A program made the position numbers and the translations under genes. Positions 34,096-43,605 of a DNA stretch of 64,000 nucleotides are shown piece after piece. Below the pieces are notes generated by a model, which was given only the letters and a program-made list of their open reading frames with translations, ran no database searches and was not told where the DNA came from. Origin of the DNA: JAHZMA01 sp965205905 (lineage in GTDB: Bacteria > Pseudomonadota > Alphaproteobacteria > JABAAW01 > JAHZMA01); assembly GCA_965205905.1 (NCBI GenBank), contig CBDBHZ010000012.1:248001-312000 (forward strand), written 5' to 3'. Positions within the stretch are counted from its first letter, which is position 1. Every line of letters begins with the position of its first letter.

Positions 34096-35484
34096 TACGA
34101 TACCTTACCCGATGAATTTTGACGGTTCGCGGTGAGTAAATCACCAATCATAAAGGCAAGCTCCAGCGCCTGATGCGCGTTTAAGCGCGGGTCGCAATGG
34201 GTGAAATAACGCTCCGATAAATGATGCTCGGCAAGTTCCTTACCGCCACCAATACATTCGGTAACATTTAGCCCCGTCATCTCAAAATGGATACCACCCA
34301 CATGCGCGCCTTCCGATGGAACAATCGCAAAAAACTGCTGAACCTCGTCAAAAATTGATTCCACCTTACGTGTTTTATAGCCATTTTGCGCCTTAATGGT
34401 ATTGCCATGCATCGGGTCACACGACCAAATCACATGCCGTCCCTTCTTGGGTAACGCGCCGCACAATCGCGGGCAGGGCATCGCTGATTTTATCTTTGCC
34501 CATACGGCTAATCAGCGTGAGTTTACCGGGGATATTGCGGGGGTTCAGAATATCAATCATCCGCATCAACTCATCACCATCAATGCTCGGACCTATTTTT
34601 GCGCCAACAGGATTTTCAATCCCACGTAAAAATTCCAAATGCGCGCCATCACTATTGCGCGTGCGCTCGCCTACCCATAGCATATGCGCCGAACAATCAT
34701 ACCATTTATCATCTAGCGAACTTTTGCGGGTTAATGCCTCTTCATAATTTAACAATAACGCTTCATGGCTGGTGTAAAAATCAGTTTCAGAAATTTGCGG
34801 TAGCGACGATGTAACGCCACATGCCTGCATGAAACCCAAAGAATCGTTAATGCGATTGGCAAGGGCGGCATAATTTTGATAGCTAGGGTCAGAGGCAATA
34901 AATTCTAGATTCCAATCACGCAAACGGTGCAAATCCGAAAAGCCGCCTTTAGAAAAAGCGCGTAATAAATTAAGCGTGCCAGATGATTGATGATAGGCTT
35001 CAATCATATTTTGTGGATTAGGAATGCGTTTGCCTTCATCAAAATCAACATGATTGATAATATCGCCACGATAGCTTGGCAGTTTCACGCCATCGATGGT
35101 TTCAAAATCATCCGAGCGTGGCTTGGCAAATTGCCCTGCCATCCGTCCGATTTTAATAACGGGGCAATGCGAGCCATAAATCAGCACCACCGCCATTTGC
35201 AGAAACAGCTTAAAAGTATCGCGGATAGAATCGGCAGAATAATTATTGAAGCTTTCGGCGCAATCGCCACCTTGCAAAATGAACGAATCACCCGTTACCG
35301 CGCTTGCCATTGCGGTTTTCATATTCTCAACCTCGCCTGCGAAAATCAAAGGGGGCAGAGACTGCAACTGCGCTTCAACCGATGTTAAGGCTTGCTTATC
35401 GGCGTAATGTGGCATTTGCTTGATAGGGAAATCGCGCCAAGTTGAGGGCTGCCATTCATTCTGTATTTTTTTAACGTCATTCAT
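34095..35484 (-). pseudogene. Class II DAHP synthase, frameshifted
   Basis: 3-deoxy-D-arabino-heptulosonate 7-phosphate synthase, first step of the shikimate pathway. From ATG 35484 the protein reads normally through QGGDCAESF, the metal/PEP motif GQFAKPRSD and SRMGKDKISDALPAIVRR, then leaves frame after VTQEG. The second frame resumes exactly at RHVIWSCDPMHGNT and runs to the end, with GGIHFEMTGLNVTECIGGG intact. One extra base around 34438-34445 explains the break (GAAGGGACGG where GAAGGGCGG would keep frame). The repaired product would be about 462 aa, normal for the family. Either a sequencing error or a recent mutation. Confidence 0.88.
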
Positions 35485-35730
35485 GATTCTATCATAAGGT
35501 TTCTATCACAATAATGCTAGTAAAAAGCGACTGAAAAAATAATTTTTTACTGATATTGCAATAAACTGCAATATTGTTTGATTTGCAATTGCATGTTTTT
35601 TACTTTATCAACAATAATAGAAGTTTAGGCTAGATGGCAGAACATATCTGCTATATCAAATGAGTTTCCCGTCATGGTTGCGGGAGGGTGTTTTTAACGG
35701 CATTTTTTATAATTTGCTAGGAGTATTATA

Positions 35731-36670
35731 TTGTTTCAGATTGAAGATATTTTTGCAGAAGATGCAGGCAAAGGTTTGTTTTTTACAGATTGGGCAACCA
35801 GTGAAAAAACCATTGCACAACCAATTCATTGTCGTGATATTGGCATCCATTCTGGCAAGCCAGTGATGATGCGGTTTGAACCCGCACCAGCAGGCACTGG
35901 TATTCAGTTTATCCGTGAGGATATTAAGCATGGCGATAATCGTATTTTTGCGAAATGGGATAAGGTGGAATTTACCACCCTATGCACTGAAATTAGTAAT
36001 GATGATAATGCGGTGGTGGCAACAGTTGAACATGTGATGTCGGCATTGGCGGGCAAGGGGATTGATAATATCCTGATTTATGTTGATGGTCCTGAATTGC
36101 CGATTATGGATGGTTCGGCGAAAGAATTTGTGTTTTTATTAGAATCGGCAGGCATTAAATCGCAATCGCGTATGCGTAAATTTATCAAAGTATTGAAGCC
36201 GTTGTTGTGAAGCATAAATCAGGCGCCTATGCGTCATTATTGCCAACTGATGAATGGCATTTTAAGCTAAATATGCGAATCAATTTCCCCAATAGTGCGA
36301 TTGGTGAACATAATTAAGCTATATATTAGATGATGATTTCGCACAAGCGATTGCACCAGCGCGCACTTACGGTTTTGTGAGTGATTTGCATATTTTGCAA
36401 AGCAATGGTTTGGCATGTGGCGCAAGTCAGAAAAATGCGATTGCGCTTGATGGCGATAATGTGCTGAATAAAGAGGGGTTGCGGTTTGATGATGAGTTTG
36501 TGCGTCATAAAATTTTAGATGCGGTCGGTGATTTATATCTGGCAGGCAAGCCATTGATAGCCACATTTGAAGGCAATTGTTCGGGGCATAAATTGAATAA
36601 CGAATTACTGCGCGCGCTATTTAGCGATAGCGATAATTGGTGCATGATGAGCGCAAAGATTATAAATTAA
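35731..36670 (+). pseudogene. lpxC: UDP-3-O-acyl-GlcNAc deacetylase LpxC with two frameshifts
   Basis: LpxC catalyses the committed step of lipid A synthesis. Start is TTG 35731 with AGGAG 7 nt upstream. Frame 1 holds IGIHSGKPVMM, the zinc-ligand VEHVMSALAGKG and DGPELPIMDGSAKEF, then stops after KVLKPLL. One missing base at about 36199-36202 would continue it as VVKHKSGAYASLLP. A second missing base at about 36312-36315 leads to LSYILDDDFAQAIAPARTYGF, GLACG and DEFVRHKILDAVGDLYLAG with the other zinc ligands. With both repaired it is about 313 aa, normal. All active-site motifs are preserved, so decay, if real, is very recent. Confidence 0.9.
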
Positions 36671-36787
36671 CTGGCGCGGTTGCTTTTGCATAAGCAAAAA
36701 ATATAATTTAAGGTGATAAGCATTTTTTCTCTTGTATTACAGTATGATTTTGCGGTAACAAGGTGAATATCATTTTTTTGATGATAT

Positions 36788-36874
36788 GCGGGTGTGGCGA
36801 AATTGGTAGACGCGGTAGATTCAAAATCTATTTCTCGCAAGAGAGTGGGGGTTCAAGTCCCTTCACCCGCACCA
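36788..36874 (+). tRNA. tRNA-Leu (anticodon CAA)
   Basis: 87 nt with encoded CCA. Acceptor GCGGGTG pairs with CACCCGC; anticodon loop TTCAAAA gives CAA (reads UUG); long variable arm TTCTCGCAAGAGAG marks a class II tRNA; T-loop GTTCAAGTC is present. Confidence 0.96.
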
Positions 36875-36915
36875 TAAATTAATAAAAACAACATTGTTTT
36901 TGCGAGTGGTGCAAC

Positions 36916-37839
36916 ATGCACATTTATCTTCCCATAGCTGAACAATCAGTCAATATTTTATCATTGATATTGATGGGGGGCGTCGTTGGGCTTTTATCAG
37001 GAATTTTCGGTGTTGGTGGTGGTTTTTTGATTACCCCGATGTTGTTGTTTTTTGGAATCTCGCCAGCGGTTGCGGTTGGCTCGCAAGCGGCACAAATATT
37101 GGGCTCATCGGTTTCAGGAGTATTTGGGCATTTAAGGCGGCGCAATGTTGATATTAAAATGGGTATAGTATTGGTTGTATCAGGTGTTTTCGGTTCACTA
37201 TTTGGTGTCATATTATTTGCGATTTTAAGTGGCTTTGGCTATATCGATTTTATTGTTCGCGTCAGCTATGTTTTGCTATTGGGCAGTGTTGGTTTTTTAA
37301 TGTTTCGTGAAAGTATGCGCGCTTATCTGATTGGTAAAGGTAAGCTGAAAATGAAACGTAAGCGGGTAAAGAAGAAGCGGGCGATTGGTGCGAATTTTCC
37401 GATTAAAATTCGTTTTCGGCAATCTGGCATTTATGTATCAGTCTTTTTACCAATTTTTTTAGGCTTTAATATAGGCATATTATCAGCGATTTTAGGCGTT
37501 GGCGGTGGCTTTGTGATGGTTCCAGCAATGATTTATATATTGGGAATGCCCACAAGGTTGGCGATTGGCACATCTTTGTTTCAGGTGATTTTTGTAACGG
37601 GCAATGCCACATTTTGGCAGGCAGGGCTCAACAATAATGTGGATATTTTACTGGCGATATTATTATTGCTTGGCAGTGCGGTGGGCGCGCAATTTGGGGT
37701 GAGGATTGGCGCGAAAGTAGAAGGCACAAAATTAAGACTCATTTTAGCATTGATGGTATTTACAGTTGCATTTGTGTTATTTATTGGTTTGTTTGTCACG
37801 CCTGATGATATTTATTCCATAAGGTTGGGGTCGCGATGA
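36916..37839 (+). CDS. TauE/SafE family sulfite or organosulfonate exporter-like protein
   Basis: 307 aa, about eight membrane segments with the twin family repeats GIFGVGGGFLITPML (N-terminal half) and AILGVGGGFVMVPAMIY (C-terminal half). Members move sulfite, sulfoacetate or related anions. A basic loop KLKMKRKRVKKKR near residue 150 sits between the halves. The stop overlaps the following TIGR02186 gene by 4 bp; this pair is conserved in alphaproteobacteria, suggesting joint function at the membrane. Confidence 0.9.
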   Translation: MHIYLPIAEQSVNILSLILMGGVVGLLSGIFGVGGGFLITPMLLFFGISPAVAVGSQAAQILGSSVSGVFGHLRRRNVDIKMGIVLVVSGVFGSLFGVILFAILSGFGYIDFIVRVSYVLLLGSVGFLMFRESMRAYLIGKGKLKMKRKRVKKKRAIGANFPIKIRFRQSGIYVSVFLPIFLGFNIGILSAILGVGGGFVMVPAMIYILGMPTRLAIGTSLFQVIFVTGNATFWQAGLNNNVDILLAILLLLGSAVGAQFGVRIGAKVEGTKLRLILALMVFTVAFVLFIGLFVTPDDIYSIRLGSR

Positions 37840-38579
37840 AACGGTTCTTAGTAATCAGCATGATTTTGTTTCTTATCAGCATACAGGCACGGGCTGAGGG
37901 CGATGGCGTGGTGGCTGATATTTCCAGCTATTATGTTGATATTTCACCACGATTCACTGGCACACGGGTTTTGCTTTATGGTGCGGTGGATATTGATAAT
38001 GGCAATGTGATTTTGATTATCAAAGGCCCTAGACAAGATTTTTTGTTGGATAAGCAAACACGCGTGTTGGGAATTTGGGTGAAGGGCAAGACCATTCTTT
38101 ATGATAATGTGCCGCATTTTTATCATATTATTTCATCAGAACCCGTTGATAAAATCGCGAGCCTAAGTGCGATAGAGACTTATAATCTTGCGCTCGATGC
38201 ACTGGATATTACTGGCACAGAAAATAGATTAGTGGTATCGGAGCAAGCAGAATTACGGCAATATTTACGCAAAATGGAGCAAAGTGGACTTTATTCGCAA
38301 AGCACAGAGAATTTTGTATGGTTAGGAAAACGCCTATTTCGGGTTGAATTAAATTTTCCAGTCAATGTGCCGACTGGCACTTATATTTTGGAGAGCTACC
38401 ATTTGCGCGATGGCTATGTGGTATCGGCACAGGCATTGCCGCTGTTTATTCGCAAGAGTGGTTTTTTAGGATTTTTAGATGCGTTTGCTGATAATTACGG
38501 CTTCATCTATGGGCTGGTTGCGATGATTATGGCATGTATGATGGGCTATGGCGCACATAGATTGTTTGGCAAAAAATAA
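37836..38579 (+). CDS. TIGR02186 family membrane-anchored protein
   Basis: 247 aa. Signal peptide (residues 1-20, ending ARA), a periplasmic beta-rich region (ISPRFTGTRVLLYGAVD, RQDFLLDKQTRVLGIWV), and a C-terminal membrane helix about 222-242. Family of unknown function almost always next to TauE/SafE, as here with a 4-bp overlap. Probably a periplasmic partner of the transporter. Confidence 0.85.
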   Translation: MKRFLVISMILFLISIQARAEGDGVVADISSYYVDISPRFTGTRVLLYGAVDIDNGNVILIIKGPRQDFLLDKQTRVLGIWVKGKTILYDNVPHFYHIISSEPVDKIASLSAIETYNLALDALDITGTENRLVVSEQAELRQYLRKMEQSGLYSQSTENFVWLGKRLFRVELNFPVNVPTGTYILESYHLRDGYVVSAQALPLFIRKSGFLGFLDAFADNYGFIYGLVAMIMACMMGYGAHRLFGKK

Positions 38580-38589
38580 TTTCTTGAGA

Positions 38590-39789
38590 TTAATTTTTTA
38601 AAATCATATTGATTTTTTGGGCTATATAATCGGCTTCAAAAGATGGCGGTCGCATTTGTTCTAACAATAAATTAAGGGCCTGTAATTGCTGTTGCTGATA
38701 GGATTTATCAGCCAATAGTTGAACACCTTGATAAATTTGTTCAGCGGTGCATTTTTCTTGAATATATTCAGGCACAATTTGGGTATCATTTGCCGCATGA
38801 TGTTCAGGTAAAATATTACGCTTTGATTCTGCCATAATATTGAATAAATTAAACTGCTTAATGGTGAGGAGCATTTTGGCGATAAAAAAATTAACCGCTC
38901 CTACCTTATAGGCAATCAGATGCGGCACTTGCAACATAGCAAGATGCAGCGATATTGTGCCAGATGCGGCAATCGTAAAATCGCATATCGCCATGCTATC
39001 AAAACGTTGCGCTTCATCGCTGATAAGACTGTAAGGTATCGGCGCGGGCATATTACCGATATAGTCGGTAATATGCGCTTGATATTTGGGAAAAGTTACG
39101 ATGATAAAATGAGTATCAGGATTTGTGACCAGAATTTTCTGTGCGGTCTCAATAAAAATCGGCAATAGGCTGGTAATTTCGCTCCGCCTGCTACCTAGCA
39201 ACAAGCCGATAAATTGCTTATTGGGATATTGCTTGCGGATAGGATTTTGCGCGATAATTTCTTGCTTATTTTTACGTGCATTTTGCAACGCATCATCAAG
39301 AAACATATTATGCCCGATAAAATGCGCACAATTCGGTTTGTGGCAATTAAATAATGGCGGCTCAAACGGCAATAGAGTGAGAATAGCATCGTAAGTTTCG
39401 GCAAAAATCTTGCCACGTTTGGGGCGCATTGCCCATATTGTTGGCGCAACATAATGAATTTTTTGGGTCGGCACTGTAATACGCCTGCATAATCTGATGG
39501 CAAAATCTGGTGAATCAATGGTGATGATACGGTGGGGCTTCAGGTGATTGATAAAATCCGCCACCTTATTAATCGCGCGATAAATGCTTCTGATATGCAA
39601 AAAAACAGTTGTAAAACCGATAAAGCTAATTTCCTCCATCGGCAACAGACATTTCAGGTTTTCCGCCTGCATCAATGCGCCACCAATGCCATAAAATTGC
39701 GCGTCATTATCGCTTGCTTTAATGGCGCGCATCAAATCTGCGCCTAATTTATCGCCAGAATCCTCGCCTGCAATCATCACATAAATCAT
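38590..39789 (-). CDS. lpxB: Lipid-A-disaccharide synthase
   Basis: 399 aa GT19 glycosyltransferase that joins lipid X and UDP-diacylglucosamine. MIAGEDSGDKLGADLMRA at the N-terminus, GIGG, ITIDSPDFA, and LLLGSRRSEI are family motifs. Its start overlaps lpxI by 4 bp. Last gene of the long minus-strand cluster; it converges with the TIGR02186 gene 11 bp away. Confidence 0.95.
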   Translation of the reverse strand: MIYVMIAGEDSGDKLGADLMRAIKASDNDAQFYGIGGALMQAENLKCLLPMEEISFIGFTTVFLHIRSIYRAINKVADFINHLKPHRIITIDSPDFAIRLCRRITVPTQKIHYVAPTIWAMRPKRGKIFAETYDAILTLLPFEPPLFNCHKPNCAHFIGHNMFLDDALQNARKNKQEIIAQNPIRKQYPNKQFIGLLLGSRRSEITSLLPIFIETAQKILVTNPDTHFIIVTFPKYQAHITDYIGNMPAPIPYSLISDEAQRFDSMAICDFTIAASGTISLHLAMLQVPHLIAYKVGAVNFFIAKMLLTIKQFNLFNIMAESKRNILPEHHAANDTQIVPEYIQEKCTAEQIYQGVQLLADKSYQQQQLQALNLLLEQMRPPSFEADYIAQKINMILKN

Positions 39790-40625
39790 GCCGACTCCTC
39801 AAAATTCATCTCAAGCGCATGAATGAACAGCCGATGCTGATTCGCCATGCTGAGTATCTCGTCACCACCCACTAACAATGTCCCATTTTGGGCAATCGCA
39901 ATGCCTGCAAAATTGTTACTGATGGCGAGGGTAACGGTCTCCGCCCCGATAGCAGGCAAATCCATTATATCGGTTTGCCCCTGTTTCGGCAATTTCACCA
40001 GCACTGCGCCTGTATGATTATCGGCACGGTGCTTTTTTAGCCATGCACCGCAACGTTCAATCAGCGTATTTGTGCCTTCAATGGCTTCAATGCCAATGGT
40101 TTCGCCCTGATGAATCACCACCGCTTGCCCCACATCAGCCGGCGATAATGCCGTTAAAATTTCTTGCCCGCGCGCAATATCGTTGAGCATTGTTGGTTTC
40201 GCCTGATAATCGCCAAGATTACCCGCTTTGTTGCATAGAATATCGGGGCAAATCTGATGCGGCGCAACCACTGTAAAGCCATGTTGCTGAAATAATTGAT
40301 GGGCATAACGCACCGCATAATCATCGCCCTTATGCTGAATCGCATTGAAATAATCGGTTGCCAGCGCATCTTTAGGGGTTCGGTAAAAATAATCACGCGG
40401 GATTTTACCCGCAAAAATCACCTCGCTACAATCATTTTGTTTCAGCAATTCAAAACATTCCTGTAACTGCCCAATATCCGATGCTTGATGGGGGTAATGA
40501 CTGATGGATTGCCTATCATAATCAGGCGTAACGGTGAGAATAAGGGGAGCGGTTTGATATTTTTCAGTGATATATTTGGCAAGAATTGACGGCAATACGC
40601 CATTGCCTGCAAAAATTGCGCGCAT
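39786..40625 (-). CDS. lpxI: UDP-2,3-diacylglucosamine pyrophosphatase LpxI
   Basis: 279 aa, formerly DUF1009. Hydrolyses UDP-diacylglucosamine to lipid X; alphaproteobacteria use LpxI where Enterobacteria use LpxH. FAGNGVLP at the N-terminus and the C-terminal KLPKQGQTDIMDLPAIGAET are typical. ATG 40625 is chosen because the family starts there and the lpxA stop is one base upstream; the longer frame from 40682 lies inside lpxA. Confidence 0.94.
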   Translation of the reverse strand: MRAIFAGNGVLPSILAKYITEKYQTAPLILTVTPDYDRQSISHYPHQASDIGQLQECFELLKQNDCSEVIFAGKIPRDYFYRTPKDALATDYFNAIQHKGDDYAVRYAHQLFQQHGFTVVAPHQICPDILCNKAGNLGDYQAKPTMLNDIARGQEILTALSPADVGQAVVIHQGETIGIEAIEGTNTLIERCGAWLKKHRADNHTGAVLVKLPKQGQTDIMDLPAIGAETVTLAISNNFAGIAIAQNGTLLVGGDEILSMANQHRLFIHALEMNFEESA

Positions 40626-40626
40626 G

Positions 40627-41445
40627 TTAATTATCTTGATTTTTGTTGGCAGCGGCGGAAGATGTAGATGCAGGGCGGGCAAATCTTCGCTTGCTAGGTG
40701 CGGTTACAAAACGCAAAATTTCAGAAATAATCGGACAATTTTGATGGCTTTGTTGTAGCTTTTCAATCGCTTGTTCCATCATATTATCGATGAATAATTG
40801 CTGATAGGCATGACGGGCATTCGCAATATCGTCCCGCTTATAGCCACGCCGTTTTAAGCCAACAATATTCAAGCCTGCCAAGCTTCCTTCAGCATTATCA
40901 ACCAATGCAAACGGTATCACATCACGGCGGATATAGCTGTTGGCGCCAATCATCGCGCCTGTGCCAATACGCGCAAATTGATGCACTGATGAATTACCGC
41001 CCAAAGTTGCGTTATCGGCGATAGTTACATGACCGCCAACCAGCACATGCGGCGCTAAAATAACATTTGAAGCAATCACGCAATCATGCCCAATATGTGT
41101 GCCAAGCATCAGCATGTTGTTATCGCCAATTTTCGTAAAACCATCATGGCTTTCAATCGCACGGTGAATCACCACATGTTCGCGGATAATATTATGGTTG
41201 CCAATAATGGTTTTGGTGCCATCACCCTTAAAGTTGGTATGTTGCGGTGGTGTGCCAATCACGGCAAACGGGTAAATCTGGCAATCACTGCCGATGGTAA
41301 CATCGCCATCAAGATAATTATTGCCATGCAAAACTGTGTTCGCCCCGATTTTTACATTGCCACCAATCACGCACCATGGACCAATCGTCGCTGAACTATG
41401 AATCTGAGCGGTTTCGGCAATACGGGCAGTTTCATCTATCGGCAT
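40627..41445 (-). CDS. lpxA: UDP-N-acetylglucosamine acyltransferase
   Basis: 272 aa left-handed beta-helix acyltransferase, first enzyme of lipid A synthesis. Hexapeptide repeats over residues 1-190, with the catalytic His in THIGHDCVIASNVILA, then the helical C-terminal domain. The final 25 residues are basic and Ala/Ser-rich, slightly longer than usual. Starts 11 bp after the fabZ stop. Confidence 0.96.
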   Translation of the reverse strand: MPIDETARIAETAQIHSSATIGPWCVIGGNVKIGANTVLHGNNYLDGDVTIGSDCQIYPFAVIGTPPQHTNFKGDGTKTIIGNHNIIREHVVIHRAIESHDGFTKIGDNNMLMLGTHIGHDCVIASNVILAPHVLVGGHVTIADNATLGGNSSVHQFARIGTGAMIGANSYIRRDVIPFALVDNAEGSLAGLNIVGLKRRGYKRDDIANARHAYQQLFIDNMMEQAIEKLQQSHQNCPIISEILRFVTAPSKRRFARPASTSSAAANKNQDN

Positions 41446-41456
41446 TGTCTCGCTCT

Positions 41457-41939
41457 TTACTCTTTATTATCCATCAATGCGGCTTTGAAGGTGCATTCCG
41501 CCACCAATTCGCCATCAACTTTTGCCTTGCCCTCAAACGACCATATCGTGCTGCGACTATGCAAAGGGGTAACATGCAGTTTTAGATAATCGCCCGGCAC
41601 AACGGGTTTGCGAAAACGCCCTTTATCCATGCTAAGGAAATATACCAATTTATCGGCAGCGCGTAAATTCATTGAGCTACCGATGAGAATGGCGGAAGTT
41701 TGCGCCATTGCCTCAACAATCATCACTCCCGGCATAATCGGTTGATGCGGAAAATGCCCTGTAAAAAATGGCTCGTTATAGGTAACGCATTTAATGCCAG
41801 TGGCTTGTTCGTAGGCAATAATATCAACCACCTTATCAATCAGCAGAAAAGGATGGCGATGCGGGATATAACCCATAATATCGTTAATATTTTGATCAGG
41901 TATACTGATTTTTTTATCGTCACTTATTGTTTTATTCAT
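41457..41939 (-). CDS. fabZ: 3-hydroxyacyl-ACP dehydratase FabZ
   Basis: 160 aa hot-dog fold dehydratase of fatty-acid synthesis. Catalytic His in PHRHPFLLIDKV and Glu in PGVMIVEAMAQ are intact. It lies between lpxD and lpxA in the classic order, tying fatty-acid elongation and lipid A synthesis, which compete for the same hydroxyacyl-ACP. Confidence 0.96.
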   Translation of the reverse strand: MNKTISDDKKISIPDQNINDIMGYIPHRHPFLLIDKVVDIIAYEQATGIKCVTYNEPFFTGHFPHQPIMPGVMIVEAMAQTSAILIGSSMNLRAADKLVYFLSMDKGRFRKPVVPGDYLKLHVTPLHSRSTIWSFEGKAKVDGELVAECTFKAALMDNKE

Positions 41940-41942
41940 GGT

Positions 41943-42989
41943 CTAATGTCCTTTTTTACCTTTAACCATTTTATCTAATAACAGATTAATGCGTGCTTGC
42001 ATAGCAAAAGGACGCGCTGGCACCCCAAACATTAATTGTTTTTGCATTACACTCTGATATACCACAGTTCCAGCCCCAATTTCTACCCCATTTGCGATAG
42101 TAATATGGTCTTTAATCGTGCTACAGCCACCTACCGCGACATTATCGCCTATTTTAGCCGACCCGCCAATGCCAACACATGCCACAATCAAGCAATTTTT
42201 ACCAATTTTCACATTATGCCCAATATGCACATTGCTATCTATCTTACTATATTCGTCAATAAAAGTCTTGCCAATTGTTGCCCTATCAACAGTACTGTTT
42301 GAGCCGATAAGCACATGTGACTTTGTTTCCAAAGACCCAATTTGTTTCATGGGGATAGTGTTATTTTCACCACTCGCAGGGATAATGCCAAACCCTTCTT
42401 CGCCCAAAACCGCGCCTGATAGAATCACATTATTATCACCAATTTTGCAATGATGCAAAGACACATTGCTGCCAATGATACAATTTTTGCCAATAAAACT
42501 GTTGGTGATACTGCAATTACTGCCTATCACGGTTTCAGTCGCTATTGTACAATGATTATCAATGAATGTATGTGCACCGATTTGGACATTATCGGCAATA
42601 TTGGCTTGTTTTTGTTGAGGTGCAATGAAAGGATAATCAGGGTAAAGCATCTCTGCTGCTTTTGCCCATTCGGTGCGGGGATTGGCACATAGAAAAAACT
42701 GAATATGGGGCAGGTTTGCTTGCACTTGTTGGTGTAATTTGGGGGTGATAAGGCAAAAAAGCGACTTTGTTTGCTTTAAGGCATCACAATATTTGAGATG
42801 ATTGATGTAAATAAGATGGTTTTTATCGGCATATTCAAAATTGCTGATGCCTTGTATCATATTATCATCATTACTTGTAGGCTTATGCGCCACTTGCCAA
42901 TCAAACTGTTGCGCCAAATCTTGATAGGGCAAGGGAGTCGCGATAAAGGGATAGGGTGCAATTTTGTTTGTTTTATTCATGATGTTCAT
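41943..42989 (-). CDS. lpxD: UDP-3-O-acylglucosamine N-acyltransferase
   Basis: 348 aa. N-terminal uridine-binding domain (to about residue 105) followed by hexapeptide repeats with the catalytic His region SNVHIGHNVKIGKN and a short C-terminal helix. Adds the second acyl chain after LpxC. The start is one base after the ompH stop; an alternative ATG is 9 bp in. Confidence 0.95.
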   Translation of the reverse strand: MNIMNKTNKIAPYPFIATPLPYQDLAQQFDWQVAHKPTSNDDNMIQGISNFEYADKNHLIYINHLKYCDALKQTKSLFCLITPKLHQQVQANLPHIQFFLCANPRTEWAKAAEMLYPDYPFIAPQQKQANIADNVQIGAHTFIDNHCTIATETVIGSNCSITNSFIGKNCIIGSNVSLHHCKIGDNNVILSGAVLGEEGFGIIPASGENNTIPMKQIGSLETKSHVLIGSNSTVDRATIGKTFIDEYSKIDSNVHIGHNVKIGKNCLIVACVGIGGSAKIGDNVAVGGCSTIKDHITIANGVEIGAGTVVYQSVMQKQLMFGVPARPFAMQARINLLLDKMVKGKKGH

Positions 42990-42990
42990 C

Positions 42991-43605
42991 TTAGGGCGTA
43001 AGATTTCTATAAAAATTATCGTTTAACTGTGGCAATTCTTCATTAAGCAAGTCAAGCGTTTCTTTGGTAATATCCAACTGTTTATCGGCAACCAACACCG
43101 CATTGGTTGTTGTGCCAGCATTTAATATCAGCGGTAGTTTTTTTTCTTTGCTGATGCGTTGCAAAATTGTATAGATTTTTTGCCTGATATAATCTTGCGC
43201 GTTGACATATTTATTATCTAAAATATTTTTTTGCTCTTGCAACTGCCTTTGATAACGCAAGCGCAATTTTGCCAATTCGCTATTTTGCGCGCGCAATGCT
43301 TCCTTACTAAGATGCTTGCCCTTGCGGTCGATATTTTTCTCTAATGCTTCAATTTCAGTCACCATTTTATTAACATTTTTCTCAAAGATGATGCTTTCTT
43401 CTTCAATATGATTGCGAAAATCTTGCCATGCCAGAGAATTCACCAGCACGGTTTGAAAATTAACAATGCCGATTGGCGGCAATATTGGAAACACGAATTG
43501 TTCATCTTTTGCTGGCTCAGCCGATGGATTATCTTGCGCCATTGCAGGCGATATTATTGTAAGGCACAATAAAATCGGTAAATATATGATACGCCCAAAC
43601 ATCAT
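42991..43605 (-). CDS. OmpH/Skp-like periplasmic chaperone
   Basis: 204 aa. Signal peptide residues 1-23 (ending AMA), then a long coiled coil (residues 65-160) of the Skp type that holds unfolded outer-membrane proteins. Positioned between bamA and lpxD, the usual site of ompH. Adjacent to bamA without a gap. Confidence 0.88.
   Translation of the reverse strand: MMFGRIIYLPILLCLTIISPAMAQDNPSAEPAKDEQFVFPILPPIGIVNFQTVLVNSLAWQDFRNHIEEESIIFEKNVNKMVTEIEALEKNIDRKGKHLSKEALRAQNSELAKLRLRYQRQLQEQKNILDNKYVNAQDYIRQKIYTILQRISKEKKLPLILNAGTTTNAVLVADKQLDITKETLDLLNEELPQLNDNFYRNLTP

Noticed and set aside
35485..35730. Possible gene between DAHP synthase and lpxC
   Set aside because: AT-rich intergenic sequence; the only frame in the area (35660-35866) overlaps lpxC and lacks support.
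36195..36320. Programmed frameshifting in lpxC
   Set aside because: Neither site shows a slippery heptamer, and two independent shifts in one essential gene make recoding unlikely compared with errors or mutation.
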